Assembly: GCA_015679605.1 (NCBI GenBank)
Contig: JAAAVE010000417.1
Location: 1-19,855 of the forward strand
Direction: 5' to 3'
DNA length: 19,855 nucleotides
Source: Podila epigama
Lineage: Eukaryota > Mortierellomycota > Mortierellomycetes > Mortierellales > Mortierellaceae
The notes beneath the pieces were generated by a model, which did not search any database, had not been told where the DNA came from, and saw only the letters and a list, made by a program, of their open reading frames with translations. This document shows positions 10,497 to 19,855 of this stretch, in pieces (within the stretch, counting starts at the first letter, position 1; every line of letters begins with the position of its first letter). The translations under genes and the position numbers were made by a program.

Positions 10497-10630
10497 AAAA
10501 AGGGAGGACATATGCATTAGCGAGCTTAAAAAAGGAGAAGAAAATATTTTGCACTATAAAAAAAATTTCCATTTCATTTTTTTAAGCATTCTGCATTCTT
10601 GTTTGTTTAATCACAACCAACCTACCTCCC

Positions 10631-10642
10631 ATGAAACAGTAA
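10631..10642 (+). promoter_or_regulatory. Three-codon upstream ORF overlapping the Myb-protein start codon
   Basis: ATG AAA CAG TAA encodes Met-Lys-Gln; its TAA stop overlaps the main ATG in the string TAATG (10640-10644). The uORF would be the first AUG met if transcription starts between about 10520 and 10630; a second mini-ORF, ATG CAT TAG, lies at 10512-10520. The arrangement is that of termination-reinitiation control; its use is inferred. Confidence 0.5.
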
Positions 10643-13536
10643 TGCAACAGAATGCATCAAGGTCAGCGCGTCGGGTGGCATTCGAAGCAGTTCATGCTCA
10701 GCAGCGCCATTGTCGCTTGTTCACTTGCATGTCTCGATCAATATACGCAATACTTGCACCTCAACGACACAATGGGCTTGAACTTTGTGGGGGGAGCACA
10801 AGGTGGATAAACCCTCAGAGGCAGCATGTGCCATTAATGGCAAAGTTTTCAACAAGATCCGTTGAACACCCCCATTCTCCATCGGCAACATTGGCACCAC
10901 CTTCAATCTCTTCAAAGGTGCAGACACAAACGTTGCCTTCATTCAAAAAGGTTACTGCTCAGAGAGAATATCGCGTCAAGGAGCATGGGTGGACGCCAGA
11001 AAAGGATACTATTCTTTTCGAGGCACGACAGCGAGGCGTTCCTTGGCGGACGATCGAAAAAATGGTGGAGCGTCCCAAAGCTGCATGCAGTTCAAGGTAC
11101 TACCGTGTCCTTGATCCATATCTCGCGGATGCTGTTGAAGATGATCTGAGGGGTGATGCGGCTGAACAGGATCCGTCTAGTCTATCTGGGATGGGACTTG
11201 AACAGGAGCATGAACAGGAAGATGGACAGGAACAGCAACAAAAGAACAATGACGATGGTCAGAAGCGATTTTGGACAGCCAAGGATCGAGAGATGCTCGA
11301 AGCCATGGTCATGGCCAACGAATCATGGGCAGAGATCTCGCGCAAGCTCAAACGGAATCAACTGAGCTGTAAAGAGAAATGGAGTAGGATTTTACATGCA
11401 CGGTTGCAACCTCAAAAGGAGCGGGCAGCACAGCGAAAACGTCTTGGCAAGGAAGGGTTTACAAGAGTGTATCAAAGGCATCTATTACGGGCTGTGGAAC
11501 AACAGTTGGCCAAGGCGCGGAATCTCTCTTTGCCGACAGCGACTCTCGGAGGTGCTGAAGTGAGTGATTCAACTGGTGGTGGTGTTGGTGAAGGTGGCTC
11601 ATTGTTTGGGTATTTGGACATGGTCCCTGTCACAGGGTTTCCGGTAGCGTTGACACAAGGACGGACAGCGTTGGAAGCTATTGATTGGGATGCTATTGCA
11701 GCGTCATTCAACCACCACGATAAATACACTTCTTTCCCTGCAGAGCGATTGAGATCTATTTATTATGAACTCGCATCCACAAAGTTGGTATGGACTCCAG
11801 AGGAAGACGACCGGCTGATCCAGGCAGTGATTCGTTTAGGACCTCCAGAATTGCGGCCCAATCTCTGGAATGTTATCAAGGAGGCCTTTGAAGATGGTTA
11901 TAGGACAGGGGATGAATATCGACAACGATGGAGAGAATTGGATATGCCGTTGCTGGAACGGGAATGGGATGATCAAGAAAAGAAAAAGTTTTGGCGAAGG
12001 TTTTTGGAGTACCAGAAGGAGTCCGGGTCACTACTTCATATGGAGGCGTTTCGGAATTCGAAAGGAGAACCGAGATCTGAAGACAATGCTGTGAAAGCGG
12101 CCAAGGTGAAGGAGGAGAAAGAGGAAGAAGAAGGAAATGATGATGACGATGAGGAGGCTCGAGGAGGCATGGTTGGACTACAGGATCAGGTATCACAGGA
12201 TAAGATGTGGGATCAGATTGCAGAAGGCTTGGAATTCAGACATGGCCGAGACTGTGAAGCTTATTTCAAGAGGGTGACGGCCCGATTTCCAAAGGACCCG
12301 GTGCAATTTTGGCAGTTGATCCAGGAAAGTGCTAATGAGCATTTGCGTCCACAGCGCGTTGCGTGGACGGCAGAGACGACTCGGCAATTGGTGGAAGAGG
12401 TCAATTCTTATTTTGAGGCGCATCAGACAGTTTGTTGGAACGAGGTGGTGCGAGCTTTAGGGAATAAGTATTCGGCATTACAGTGTATAGCACGATGGGA
12501 TTACTGGTCGCAAGTGGAGCGTGGAGACGGTGGAAGTGCAGAAGTAAGAGATTCGGAAAGGATGGAAAGAAAAACAGGGACAGTAGTACCATCCACGGCA
12601 GGAATTGGGTCAGCGTCAGAGTCAGAGTCAGAGTCAAAGTCGAGGATAGAGCCAGGAATAGAGTCAGGAAGAGCGACAGAGCCATTGACCACAAAAGAAG
12701 ATGAAATTGACGCGTTGTCTTCCACGGCACTAAAGAGTCAGCCGCGACGGTGGACCGATAAGGAACTGGAGACGCTTATGGAGGGCGTTGAAAAGTATGG
12801 TCATCAATGGGCCAAAATCCGAGACGAGCTTCTCCCTCATCGGACAACACAGATGCTGAAGGAACGGTTCCAACGAAGTAAGCAGCAAAAGAAGCTAGGA
12901 CAGTTCAGCGCGCGGGAGCGAAGCCTGTTGGAAGCGGCGATGGAGACTTTGGGGGAGAATGCGAGTTGGGAAGAGATTGCGAACCTTGTGCCAGGGCGCA
13001 GTGCGATCCAATGTCGTCAGCATTGGATGTATGGACAGACGCATCATGTGGAGAGGGCGGATGAACCATGGACGGACAAGGACCGGGAGCGACTAAAGTT
13101 GGCGGTGGAGCGGTTTGGTACAAACCGATGGAAGTTGGTGTCCGAGTTTGTTGTCGGTAAGACGGCACACAGATGTCGAATGGAATGGCGGGAAAAGATG
13201 AATCCAAAGGTGAACCTCGAGCCTTGGACGGATAACGAGATGGGTCAATTGATGAGTCTGGTGGTTGTTCAAATGGAGGCTGATGAGTCGGCAGAGGAGG
13301 AGAGAAAGAGGAGATGGAAGTCTGATCTTTTAAAAGGTGAAAGTTCTACTGGAGCATCTCGAGAGCAAACAACATTGACGACAGCTCAATTTATGGATCT
13401 TGAGCCACGGTTCAAAGGCAAGCGCAAAGTGGATTGGCATGCGATAGCGCAAAAGTTGCCAGGACGAACAGCACGTCAATGTCGTGTTCGGTTTGGTCTC
13501 CACCGGAGACTGTACCTTATCGATGGTAACTTTTGA
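10642..13536 (+). CDS. Multi-repeat Myb/SANT DNA-binding protein
   Basis: Single uninterrupted frame, 964 residues from the first likely ATG (in-frame codons extend upstream to 10387 but have no better start and overlap the NUP133 end). Myb/SANT repeats visible by spaced tryptophans: about 114-158 (HGWTPEKDTILFEARQRG, VPWRTIEK), 208-252 (RFWTAKDREMLEAMV), 382-432 (LVWTPEEDDRLIQAVIRLG), possibly 522-548, 574-622 (VAWTAETTRQL), 702-746 (RRWTDKELETLMEGVEKYG), 753-797 (FSARERSLLEAA, ASWEEIANLVPGRS), 808-852 (EPWTDKDRERLKLAVERFG) and a split final repeat, 859-955 (EPWTDNEMGQL, then VDWHAIAQKLPGRTARQCR). This resembles SNAPC4-like and other fungal many-Myb proteins, so a transcriptional or snRNA-promoter role is possible, not shown. 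Acidic spacers at 160-205 and 485-508 and a SESESES run near 659-666 separate repeat groups. The first 80 residues are Arg/His-rich and acid-poor. It starts 145 bases after the NUP133 stop, in tandem. Confidence 0.85.
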   Translation: MQQNASRSARRVAFEAVHAQQRHCRLFTCMSRSIYAILAPQRHNGLELCGGSTRWINPQRQHVPLMAKFSTRSVEHPHSPSATLAPPSISSKVQTQTLPSFKKVTAQREYRVKEHGWTPEKDTILFEARQRGVPWRTIEKMVERPKAACSSRYYRVLDPYLADAVEDDLRGDAAEQDPSSLSGMGLEQEHEQEDGQEQQQKNNDDGQKRFWTAKDREMLEAMVMANESWAEISRKLKRNQLSCKEKWSRILHARLQPQKERAAQRKRLGKEGFTRVYQRHLLRAVEQQLAKARNLSLPTATLGGAEVSDSTGGGVGEGGSLFGYLDMVPVTGFPVALTQGRTALEAIDWDAIAASFNHHDKYTSFPAERLRSIYYELASTKLVWTPEEDDRLIQAVIRLGPPELRPNLWNVIKEAFEDGYRTGDEYRQRWRELDMPLLEREWDDQEKKKFWRRFLEYQKESGSLLHMEAFRNSKGEPRSEDNAVKAAKVKEEKEEEEGNDDDDEEARGGMVGLQDQVSQDKMWDQIAEGLEFRHGRDCEAYFKRVTARFPKDPVQFWQLIQESANEHLRPQRVAWTAETTRQLVEEVNSYFEAHQTVCWNEVVRALGNKYSALQCIARWDYWSQVERGDGGSAEVRDSERMERKTGTVVPSTAGIGSASESESESKSRIEPGIESGRATEPLTTKEDEIDALSSTALKSQPRRWTDKELETLMEGVEKYGHQWAKIRDELLPHRTTQMLKERFQRSKQQKKLGQFSARERSLLEAAMETLGENASWEEIANLVPGRSAIQCRQHWMYGQTHHVERADEPWTDKDRERLKLAVERFGTNRWKLVSEFVVGKTAHRCRMEWREKMNPKVNLEPWTDNEMGQLMSLVVVQMEADESAEEERKRRWKSDLLKGESSTGASREQTTLTTAQFMDLEPRFKGKRKVDWHAIAQKLPGRTARQCRVRFGLHRRLYLIDGNF
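12608..12640 (+). repeat. TCAGAG short tandem repeat encoding Ser-Glu
   Basis: Several near-perfect TCAGAG/TCAGCG hexamers inside the Myb gene encode the SASESESESKS linker between Myb repeats. In-frame 6-base changes would alter linker length without breaking the gene. Confidence 0.7.
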
Positions 13537-13596
13537 AAGCCATTCGACATCGAATACATCAACATACACGACTCGAGGCCTCATCAAGTTGGATCA

Positions 13597-13638
13597 GATC
13601 TAGTAACGTGGTAAGATCTGGTACCTTGGATCTGGTAC
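13597..13638 (+). repeat. Reiterated GATCTGGTAC boxes
   Basis: Exact GATCTGGTAC at 13615-13624 and 13629-13638, 14 bases apart, with a degenerate copy GATCTAGTAA at 13597-13606. Located 60 to 100 bases after the Myb stop. Confidence 0.5.
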
Positions 13639-14208
13639 GTTCATGTAGGGAAGGGAGGGGGCGTCTGGGTGTGAATTATTGGTTAGTCTTGTCACACCCA
13701 AAAGAGGGCAGGCAAGTCAATTGATTCGCCCACATTTCCCCCCTCGTCGAAATAAGCTTTTTAGGTTGGTTTTTTGGTAATTTTTTTTTTTTATTGTCTT
13801 CAACTTCCCTCCTTTTCTTGATAATCCCATTCCATTCCATTTCATCCCATTCATCTTTTTTCTTTTCTTCTCTTCTCTTTTCATCACCATCACCATTTCC
13901 CCATCCTACGGATGAACAAGAGATTGGTCACCAGTTCCATTCTCATTCTATCTCCTTCTTCGTCTCCTTTACCCGCCCAAACAACTCCCTTTCCCCCCCT
14001 TTCTTTCCGTTTCGTCAACGTCTATTCCTCAGCCTCACCTTTCACGTAGTCACTCAATTCCAATCAAGTCAAACCTGTAGTGCAACAACTCGTTTTATTT
14101 TGTACCACATCAACCTATCATCATCATCATCTATCATCTATCATCATCCATCATCTATCATCTATCATCTATCATCATCTATCATCACCCATCATCATCA
14201 TCACCCAT

Positions 14209-14272
14209 CACCGCCATCATCCATCACCGCCATCATCCATCACCGCCATCATCCATCACCGCCATCATCCAT
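14209..14272 (+). repeat. 16-base minisatellite, four perfect copies
   Basis: Four head-to-tail copies of CACCGCCATCATCCAT at 14209, 14225, 14241 and 14257, at the end of a 100-base ATC/ATCT microsatellite and 45 bases before the glycosyltransferase start codon. Confidence 0.9.
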
Positions 14273-14317
14273 CATCCAAAAACTCATTCCTAACATTCAA
14301 AAGTGATAGAAAAAAAG

Positions 14318-17300
14318 ATGCCGCCGCCTTCAACGGGCTCCGTCACATTGAGCTGGACCACAAGGATATGGCTTCTTGCATCACGCACAACAAGAACAAT
14401 GTCCTTGAGGCTCGCCCTCGGCCTAGTCATCACTGTCATCGCCTTGCTCTCGTTTTTCTCCGTTCTCTTTTCAGAACCACCTTCCAATGACATTTATTAC
14501 CCAGGTAAGAAGAAGAGTTCATCTTTCAAAAAAAAAACAACTTTGTTCCTGGACCTGTTAATCTGCTCTCATTTCTTTTCTTTGCTTTTTGTGTGGATCG
14601 TCGGTTCTTTGCATCAAATACACCTGCATCTCTCTTTTGTGCTCATCAGCGCAAACAAATAAAAAAAAAATGCGACTATCGTGTTTTATCGCTCACCTGT
14701 CGACCCAACTCGATTCTCAATCACATAGATCTGTTACCATCCAATAGTGATCAGATATACAATCCTGATCCCTTGGCTGAACTGCAACCCAGGCGGCCAG
14801 TTCGACACAGTTACCAGGAGCTCTACCGGTTGCCTTCAAAGTTCATGCTTAATGAAGACGGTAGAGCACCGGTCACGGTCATCATCCACCCCGAGAACTA
14901 TGGCGCCGGTCTTGCTGGTCAGATCAAAGCCTTGCTCACCCAGACCGATCAACCTCAGGCAATTTGGATCACGACAACAGAAGCAACCGTGTCAGAGGCA
15001 CAGGAGGCGGTTCGGTTAGCCATGGACGACCGTGTTGCCATGAGGATCGTCGACAAACAGGATCCATGGTTCCATGTCGCACGGCAGGCAACTTCAGAGT
15101 TCTTTTTGCTCATGGAGAACGGAGTCATACCTGGGTCAAACTATCTTGGGACTGTCCTGCGTCTAGCCCACACACCCGAATACTCGCGCGCATTGCTTGG
15201 AAGTCATGGTGCTATCCTCACCACCTCACCTGATCAAGTGCTCGACAGCGACATGGAAATCGAGTGCTTGCCCCACGTGGATAACCACGGGCAAGTCAAG
15301 GCAACAGAGACTGTCGACGTCTTGTCCGACATTTGGTTCGGCAGGACTGAAGTACTTGAGCTTATGAGTCTTGAGCCCTGGTCGTCAACCACCAACGCTC
15401 CCCTGAGCATCTACCTCAGCACTCTGCTCCGTTACTATGGTTCGATTCCGTCTATTGTCGTCGCCAATGACCCTCGCAATCTGGCAACCTGGGGCGACAT
15501 CAGGACAAAGGACCAACCACCCACCTTTTGCACCAAGGTCCAGCAGCTGTATAAAGAGAGTTCAACCTGGCATGGATGGATTGAGCGCGGAAGAGCCTTG
15601 GTCTCGCAGCGTGAACGACTCTCTAGTCTCGTTGTATTCTTGTCGAGCATGGATGAAGCTAGACTGGTCAAAGATCTCATCTGTCGCTGGAGTTTATCCC
15701 CTGAACTGTCGGTGCATGTGGCAGTGGCAGGATCCCATCGAGGAATCGGGCGCAAGGAGTTTGCACGTCTTTTGCCATCGGAGGGCTGTCACGTAGGCGT
15801 ATATGATCTCAAGCTCTCCTCTGCGCCCCACAATCCATCTGCTCTGGAAGCAATGCAACTTTCGGCCGAAGTGACAGTCAACGCCTTCCACCTGATCAAC
15901 TCGTTACGTCCCAAAGTGATCTTTTACTTGCAAGAGCCCAACTCTGTCTTTTCGGATGGGTTGGATGTTGCCAAAGCACGATCCAAGGTCCCGGCCATTG
16001 TTCTCCAGCCCGAGGACATTGAGCATGTTCGCTGGTTGCCCGATCTTTCTATTAAGGCACTCGAGAGTAATGTTATTTTTATTTTTGATTTATTTTTTTC
16101 GCCATTTAAGGAGGTTGTACATGGGAAAGTCACTAACATGCATGTGTAAATTGTTGCTTTTAGACTGGAATACACCGCAGGTGAAACTCGTTGTGATTAC
16201 CAATAACCGTCCAGGATCGTGCATTCGTCTCTTGCGTTCGTTGACACATGCCCATTACTTGAACGACAAAGTCTCATTGACGCTGAACATGGATGCGGAA
16301 GCTGACCGGGTGACTGTCCAGATGGCGGGCGCTTTCCAATGGACGTTTGGTGAAAAGTTTATGCGGCATAGAGTGCGTCGTGGAGGATTGATGTTGGCTG
16401 TGGTGGAGGCATGGTATCCTCAGGGCAACAACGAGTACGCAGTTCTTCTGGAGGACGATGTAGAAGTCTCGCCATTGTTTTACTCATGGATCAAGTACAA
16501 TATTCTTCGGTACCGGTACTCGCCTGACAGCCATCTTTACCAGCGGATGTTTGGCGTGAGCATGTACTCTCAAAAGTTTGTCGAGACACATTTGGCAGGA
16601 CGTGCACCCTTCAATCCTGAAGATATTTTTATTGAGACGCCAGAGTATGAGCTCAGGACACCTTTCCTGTTGCAGCTGCCGTGCAGTTGGGGAGCAGTCT
16701 ACTTCCCGGAACATTGGCGCGAGTTCCACGAATATGTGGCGGACAGACTGTTGGATATCGAATGGAACAAGACGAGTCTTCAGTCGGTGCAAATCCCGAA
16801 TTCGAGGACGAACCGATGGTCCAACTCTTGGAAGAAGTTGTTTATTGAGATGATTTACATGCGAGGCTACGTAATGCTGTACCCCAACTTTTTCAACTTT
16901 ACATCCTTTTCAACAAACCATCTCGAGTGGGGCACTCATACGAAGCAGCAGAGGAACAGCGCTGGCACGTTCTTGGTTCCTCTTATGACGGACAGTCAAA
17001 GATTGCTGGACGATCTTCCAAAGCGCCGTCTGCCCGACTGGGACTCATTGCCAGTGCTGGATTTGTGGGCGAATCTGGCGACGGGTGCAGAGCTCATCAA
17101 GCGAGGACGTGCGTTGCAAGAGAAGCTCAACCCATGCCTGCTCCGGAACAGTAGGAATGAGGTCGTATGGGAAGGACAGGAGAAGGATCTCAAGTGCGCA
17201 AAGACGCAGCCATACTACTCGACACATACCACACCCTTGCCAAAGACGACGGCTACACCTGTGGCAGGTCCAATCGAATCCATCTCGATCTCAGTCAGTG

Positions 17301-17407
17301 GTGTCGCCACGCCATTACCAACACCACCCTTGTCCCCAGAGGATGCTGCAGGGGTTCCAATGGCAAGCAATCGTCAATCCCCATTCCCATCGCCTACACC
17401 AGTATAG
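14318..17407 (+). CDS. Type II membrane glycosyltransferase, GT2-like, with duplicated GT-A domain
   Basis: Exons 14318-14504, 14729-16066 and 16164-17407 join in phase to 922 residues. A short basic N-terminus (ends RTTRTMSLR) precedes one membrane segment at about 30-51 (LALGLVITVIALLSFFSVLF): Golgi-type II topology. Residues 111-225 look like a GT-A nucleotide-binding half (VTVIIHPENYGAGLAGQI; EFFLLMENGVIPGSNYL) with MENG where an acidic DxD would be. Residues 358-508 form an alpha/beta region (LSSLVVFLSSMDEARLVKDL; RPKVIFYLQE) of unclear class. Residues 514-800 are the likely catalytic GT-A domain: VKLVVITNNRPGSCIRLL, EYAVLLEDDVEVSPLFYSW with the acidic motif EDD at 605-607, then WSNSWKKLFIEMIYMRGYVM. 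The tail from about 850 is Ser/Pro/Thr-rich. Similar proteins occur in plants and fungi with unknown acceptors. Sugar donor and acceptor are not evident. It converges on the GDP-mannose dehydratase gene. Confidence 0.85.
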
Positions 17408-17901
17408 ACAATTTGTTATCATTTCTTTCTTTCTTTTTTTTTACCCTGTCACCAAAAACCTTCCTAACACGCTCCGCTCCACTCTTGTTCTTTGTAAACA
17501 ATTATACAAACTTGTATATACTTTTTTAATGTGAAATGCTGCTCGTTTTCGATTCATGTTCCGTTTTTTTCGTTGAAGATACAGGATCAGATGCGTGGCA
17601 AAAAAGAAAAGGTGCAAGGATTCATTATTGTTAAAGAGTCCATTACTATAGTCTTTTTGCTCTGCCAGAAGTGGGTGGAATGGGACCGCGTCCAGTAGCT
17701 TGTAGGGAATGCTGACCCAGACATAAACATGTCCATCTTGCCAGATACGCAAGTCGGCTACGTATCCAAGGTCAGAACTTGGCAAAAGCTGGATGGACAG
17801 GTTGACCATCACTTTATTCTTCCTTCCTTCCTTTCTTTCTCACTTTTACATACATACTCTCTCAATCATTGGAAACCTCATTAAATATTTGTTCGAAATC
17901 T
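17408..17901. other. Convergent region between the glycosyltransferase and GMD genes
   Basis: 494 bases between two stops. T-rich tracts after the glycosyltransferase stop and a CCTT tetranucleotide stretch at about 17819-17846 are visible. One minus-strand frame (listed separately) looks more protein-like than its surroundings. No RNA gene recognised. Confidence 0.4.
17441..17809 (-). CDS. Possible small protein gene, unrecognised
   Basis: An ATG at 17809-17807 opens 122 codons. The first 54 codons look coding: varied composition, two Trp, and a smooth run such as LGYVADLRIWQDGHVYVWVS and KLLDAVPFHPLLAEQKDY, with fungal-like codon choice. After the Tyr at codon 54 the sequence reads GACTATA|GTAATG, and GTAATG resembles donors used in neighbouring genes; beyond it the frame becomes K/N/F-rich and intron- or UTR-like. 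So it may be a first exon, or a relic. It lies 92 bases downstream of the GMD stop on the same strand. I do not recognise a family. Confidence 0.3.
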   Translation of the reverse strand: MVNLSIQLLPSSDLGYVADLRIWQDGHVYVWVSIPYKLLDAVPFHPLLAEQKDYSNGLFNNNESLHLFFFATHLILYLQRKKRNMNRKRAAFHIKKVYTSLYNCLQRTRVERSVLGRFLVTG

Positions 17902-19734
<1,833 letters not shown>

Positions 19735-19826
19735 TTATATTATGAACATGAGCATTAACAGTTTTATCTCTTGCACTCTTCCAGGAATCACATCTACCGC
19801 CTTGTAGGCGATATCCTCAATGCTGC
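19735..19826 (-). CDS. Possible terminal exon of a further gene, partial
   Basis: On the minus strand a plausible acceptor (TGACTGGCCTCAATAG ending at 19827) is followed by an open stretch, SIEDIAYKAVDVIPGRVQEI then KLLMLMFII and a TAA at 19737-19735. Codon choice resembles neighbouring genes. The same frame has a stop (TGA) 13 bases before the proposed exon, so coding requires the splice. The gene would lie off the right edge. No family recognised; could be chance. Confidence 0.25.
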
Positions 19827-19835
19827 CTATTGAGG
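19798..19835. repeat. Two adjacent short inverted repeats
   Basis: CGCCT-TGT-AGGCG at 19798-19810 and CCTCAAT-GCTGCCT-ATTGAGG at 19815-19835, both with perfect arms (5 and 7 bases) and separated by ATAT. Role unknown. Confidence 0.4.
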
Positions 19836-19855
19836 CCAGTCAATCCTACATCTAG

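Larger units (their letters stand above)
13537..14317. other. Intergenic region and leader upstream of the glycosyltransferase
   Basis: 781 bases. From the left: 3' end of the Myb gene; three GATCT-type boxes at about 13597-13638; a long pyrimidine-rich stretch (about 13793-14050) typical of fungal core promoters; then an ATC/ATCT microsatellite from about 14105 leading into a 16-base minisatellite (14209-14272). The last 200 bases before the start codon are almost free of G, so a transcript leader here would be unstructured. Open frames in this stretch encode only repetitive His/Ser/Pro and are not genes. Confidence 0.55.

Noticed and set aside
12401-12730. Antisense frame rich in Leu/Thr in the Myb gene
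   Set aside because: Shadow of the Ser-Glu repeat; no independent support.
13794-14306. 170-codon frame of Ser/His/Pro upstream of the glycosyltransferase
   Set aside because: Translation of pyrimidine tracts and CAT repeats; composition is that of the microsatellite.
14593-14728. Upstream extension of the glycosyltransferase exon 2 frame
   Set aside because: It is intron 1 (14505-14728); the upstream exon supplies an ATG and a membrane anchor in phase.

Overview
The window is a piece of nuclear genome from a filamentous, probably early-diverging fungus; Mortierellomycotina is my best guess. Genes are split by many short GT-AG introns (about 48 to 224 bases). Intergenic spaces are short and rich in A/T runs and CT or CAT microsatellites. 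The gene content is eukaryotic: a MogA-first molybdenum cofactor enzyme, a Nup133 nucleoporin, a many-repeat Myb/SANT protein, a type II membrane glycosyltransferase and a GDP-mannose 4,6-dehydratase. The lineage is inferred from style and gene content, not from a marker gene. All exon structures were worked out by hand from splice sites, reading phase and protein continuity.

Layout, left to right. Minus strand, 1126 to beyond base 1: 5' part of a gephyrin/CnxE-type gene (MogA domain plus a His-Gly linker; the MoeA half lies off the window). A 742-base divergent gap follows. Plus strand, 1869-4073: a five-exon right-handed beta-helix protein (Pectate_lyase_3-like) with a Q/P-rich, non-secretory N-terminus. 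Minus strand, 5287-4239: a four-exon ankyrin-repeat protein with an acidic tail, Yar1-like. Plus strand, 5600-10496: an eleven-exon Nup133 of 1274 residues. Plus strand, 10642-13536: a single-exon 964-residue multi-Myb/SANT protein starting 145 bases after the Nup133 stop. Plus strand, 14318-17407: a three-exon, 922-residue glycosyltransferase, preceded by a long pyrimidine/CAT-repeat leader. Minus strand, 19364-17902: a four-exon GDP-mannose 4,6-dehydratase, convergent with the glycosyltransferase. A small unassigned ORF lies between these two, and a possible last exon of another minus-strand gene sits at the right edge.

Most genes are unrelated housekeeping functions (Moco synthesis, ribosome biogenesis, nuclear pore, transcription). 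The one plausible functional pairing is the convergent glycosyltransferase and GDP-mannose dehydratase, which could belong to one fucose-containing glycan pathway; this rests on proximity only. The less ordinary items are the His-Gly linker in CnxE, the beta-helix enzyme with a PPPPY motif in place of a signal peptide, an ALPS-like loop in fungal Nup133, the Myb protein with a possible mitochondrial presequence and a 3-codon uORF overlapping its start, and the glycosyltransferase with what looks like a dead second GT-A domain.
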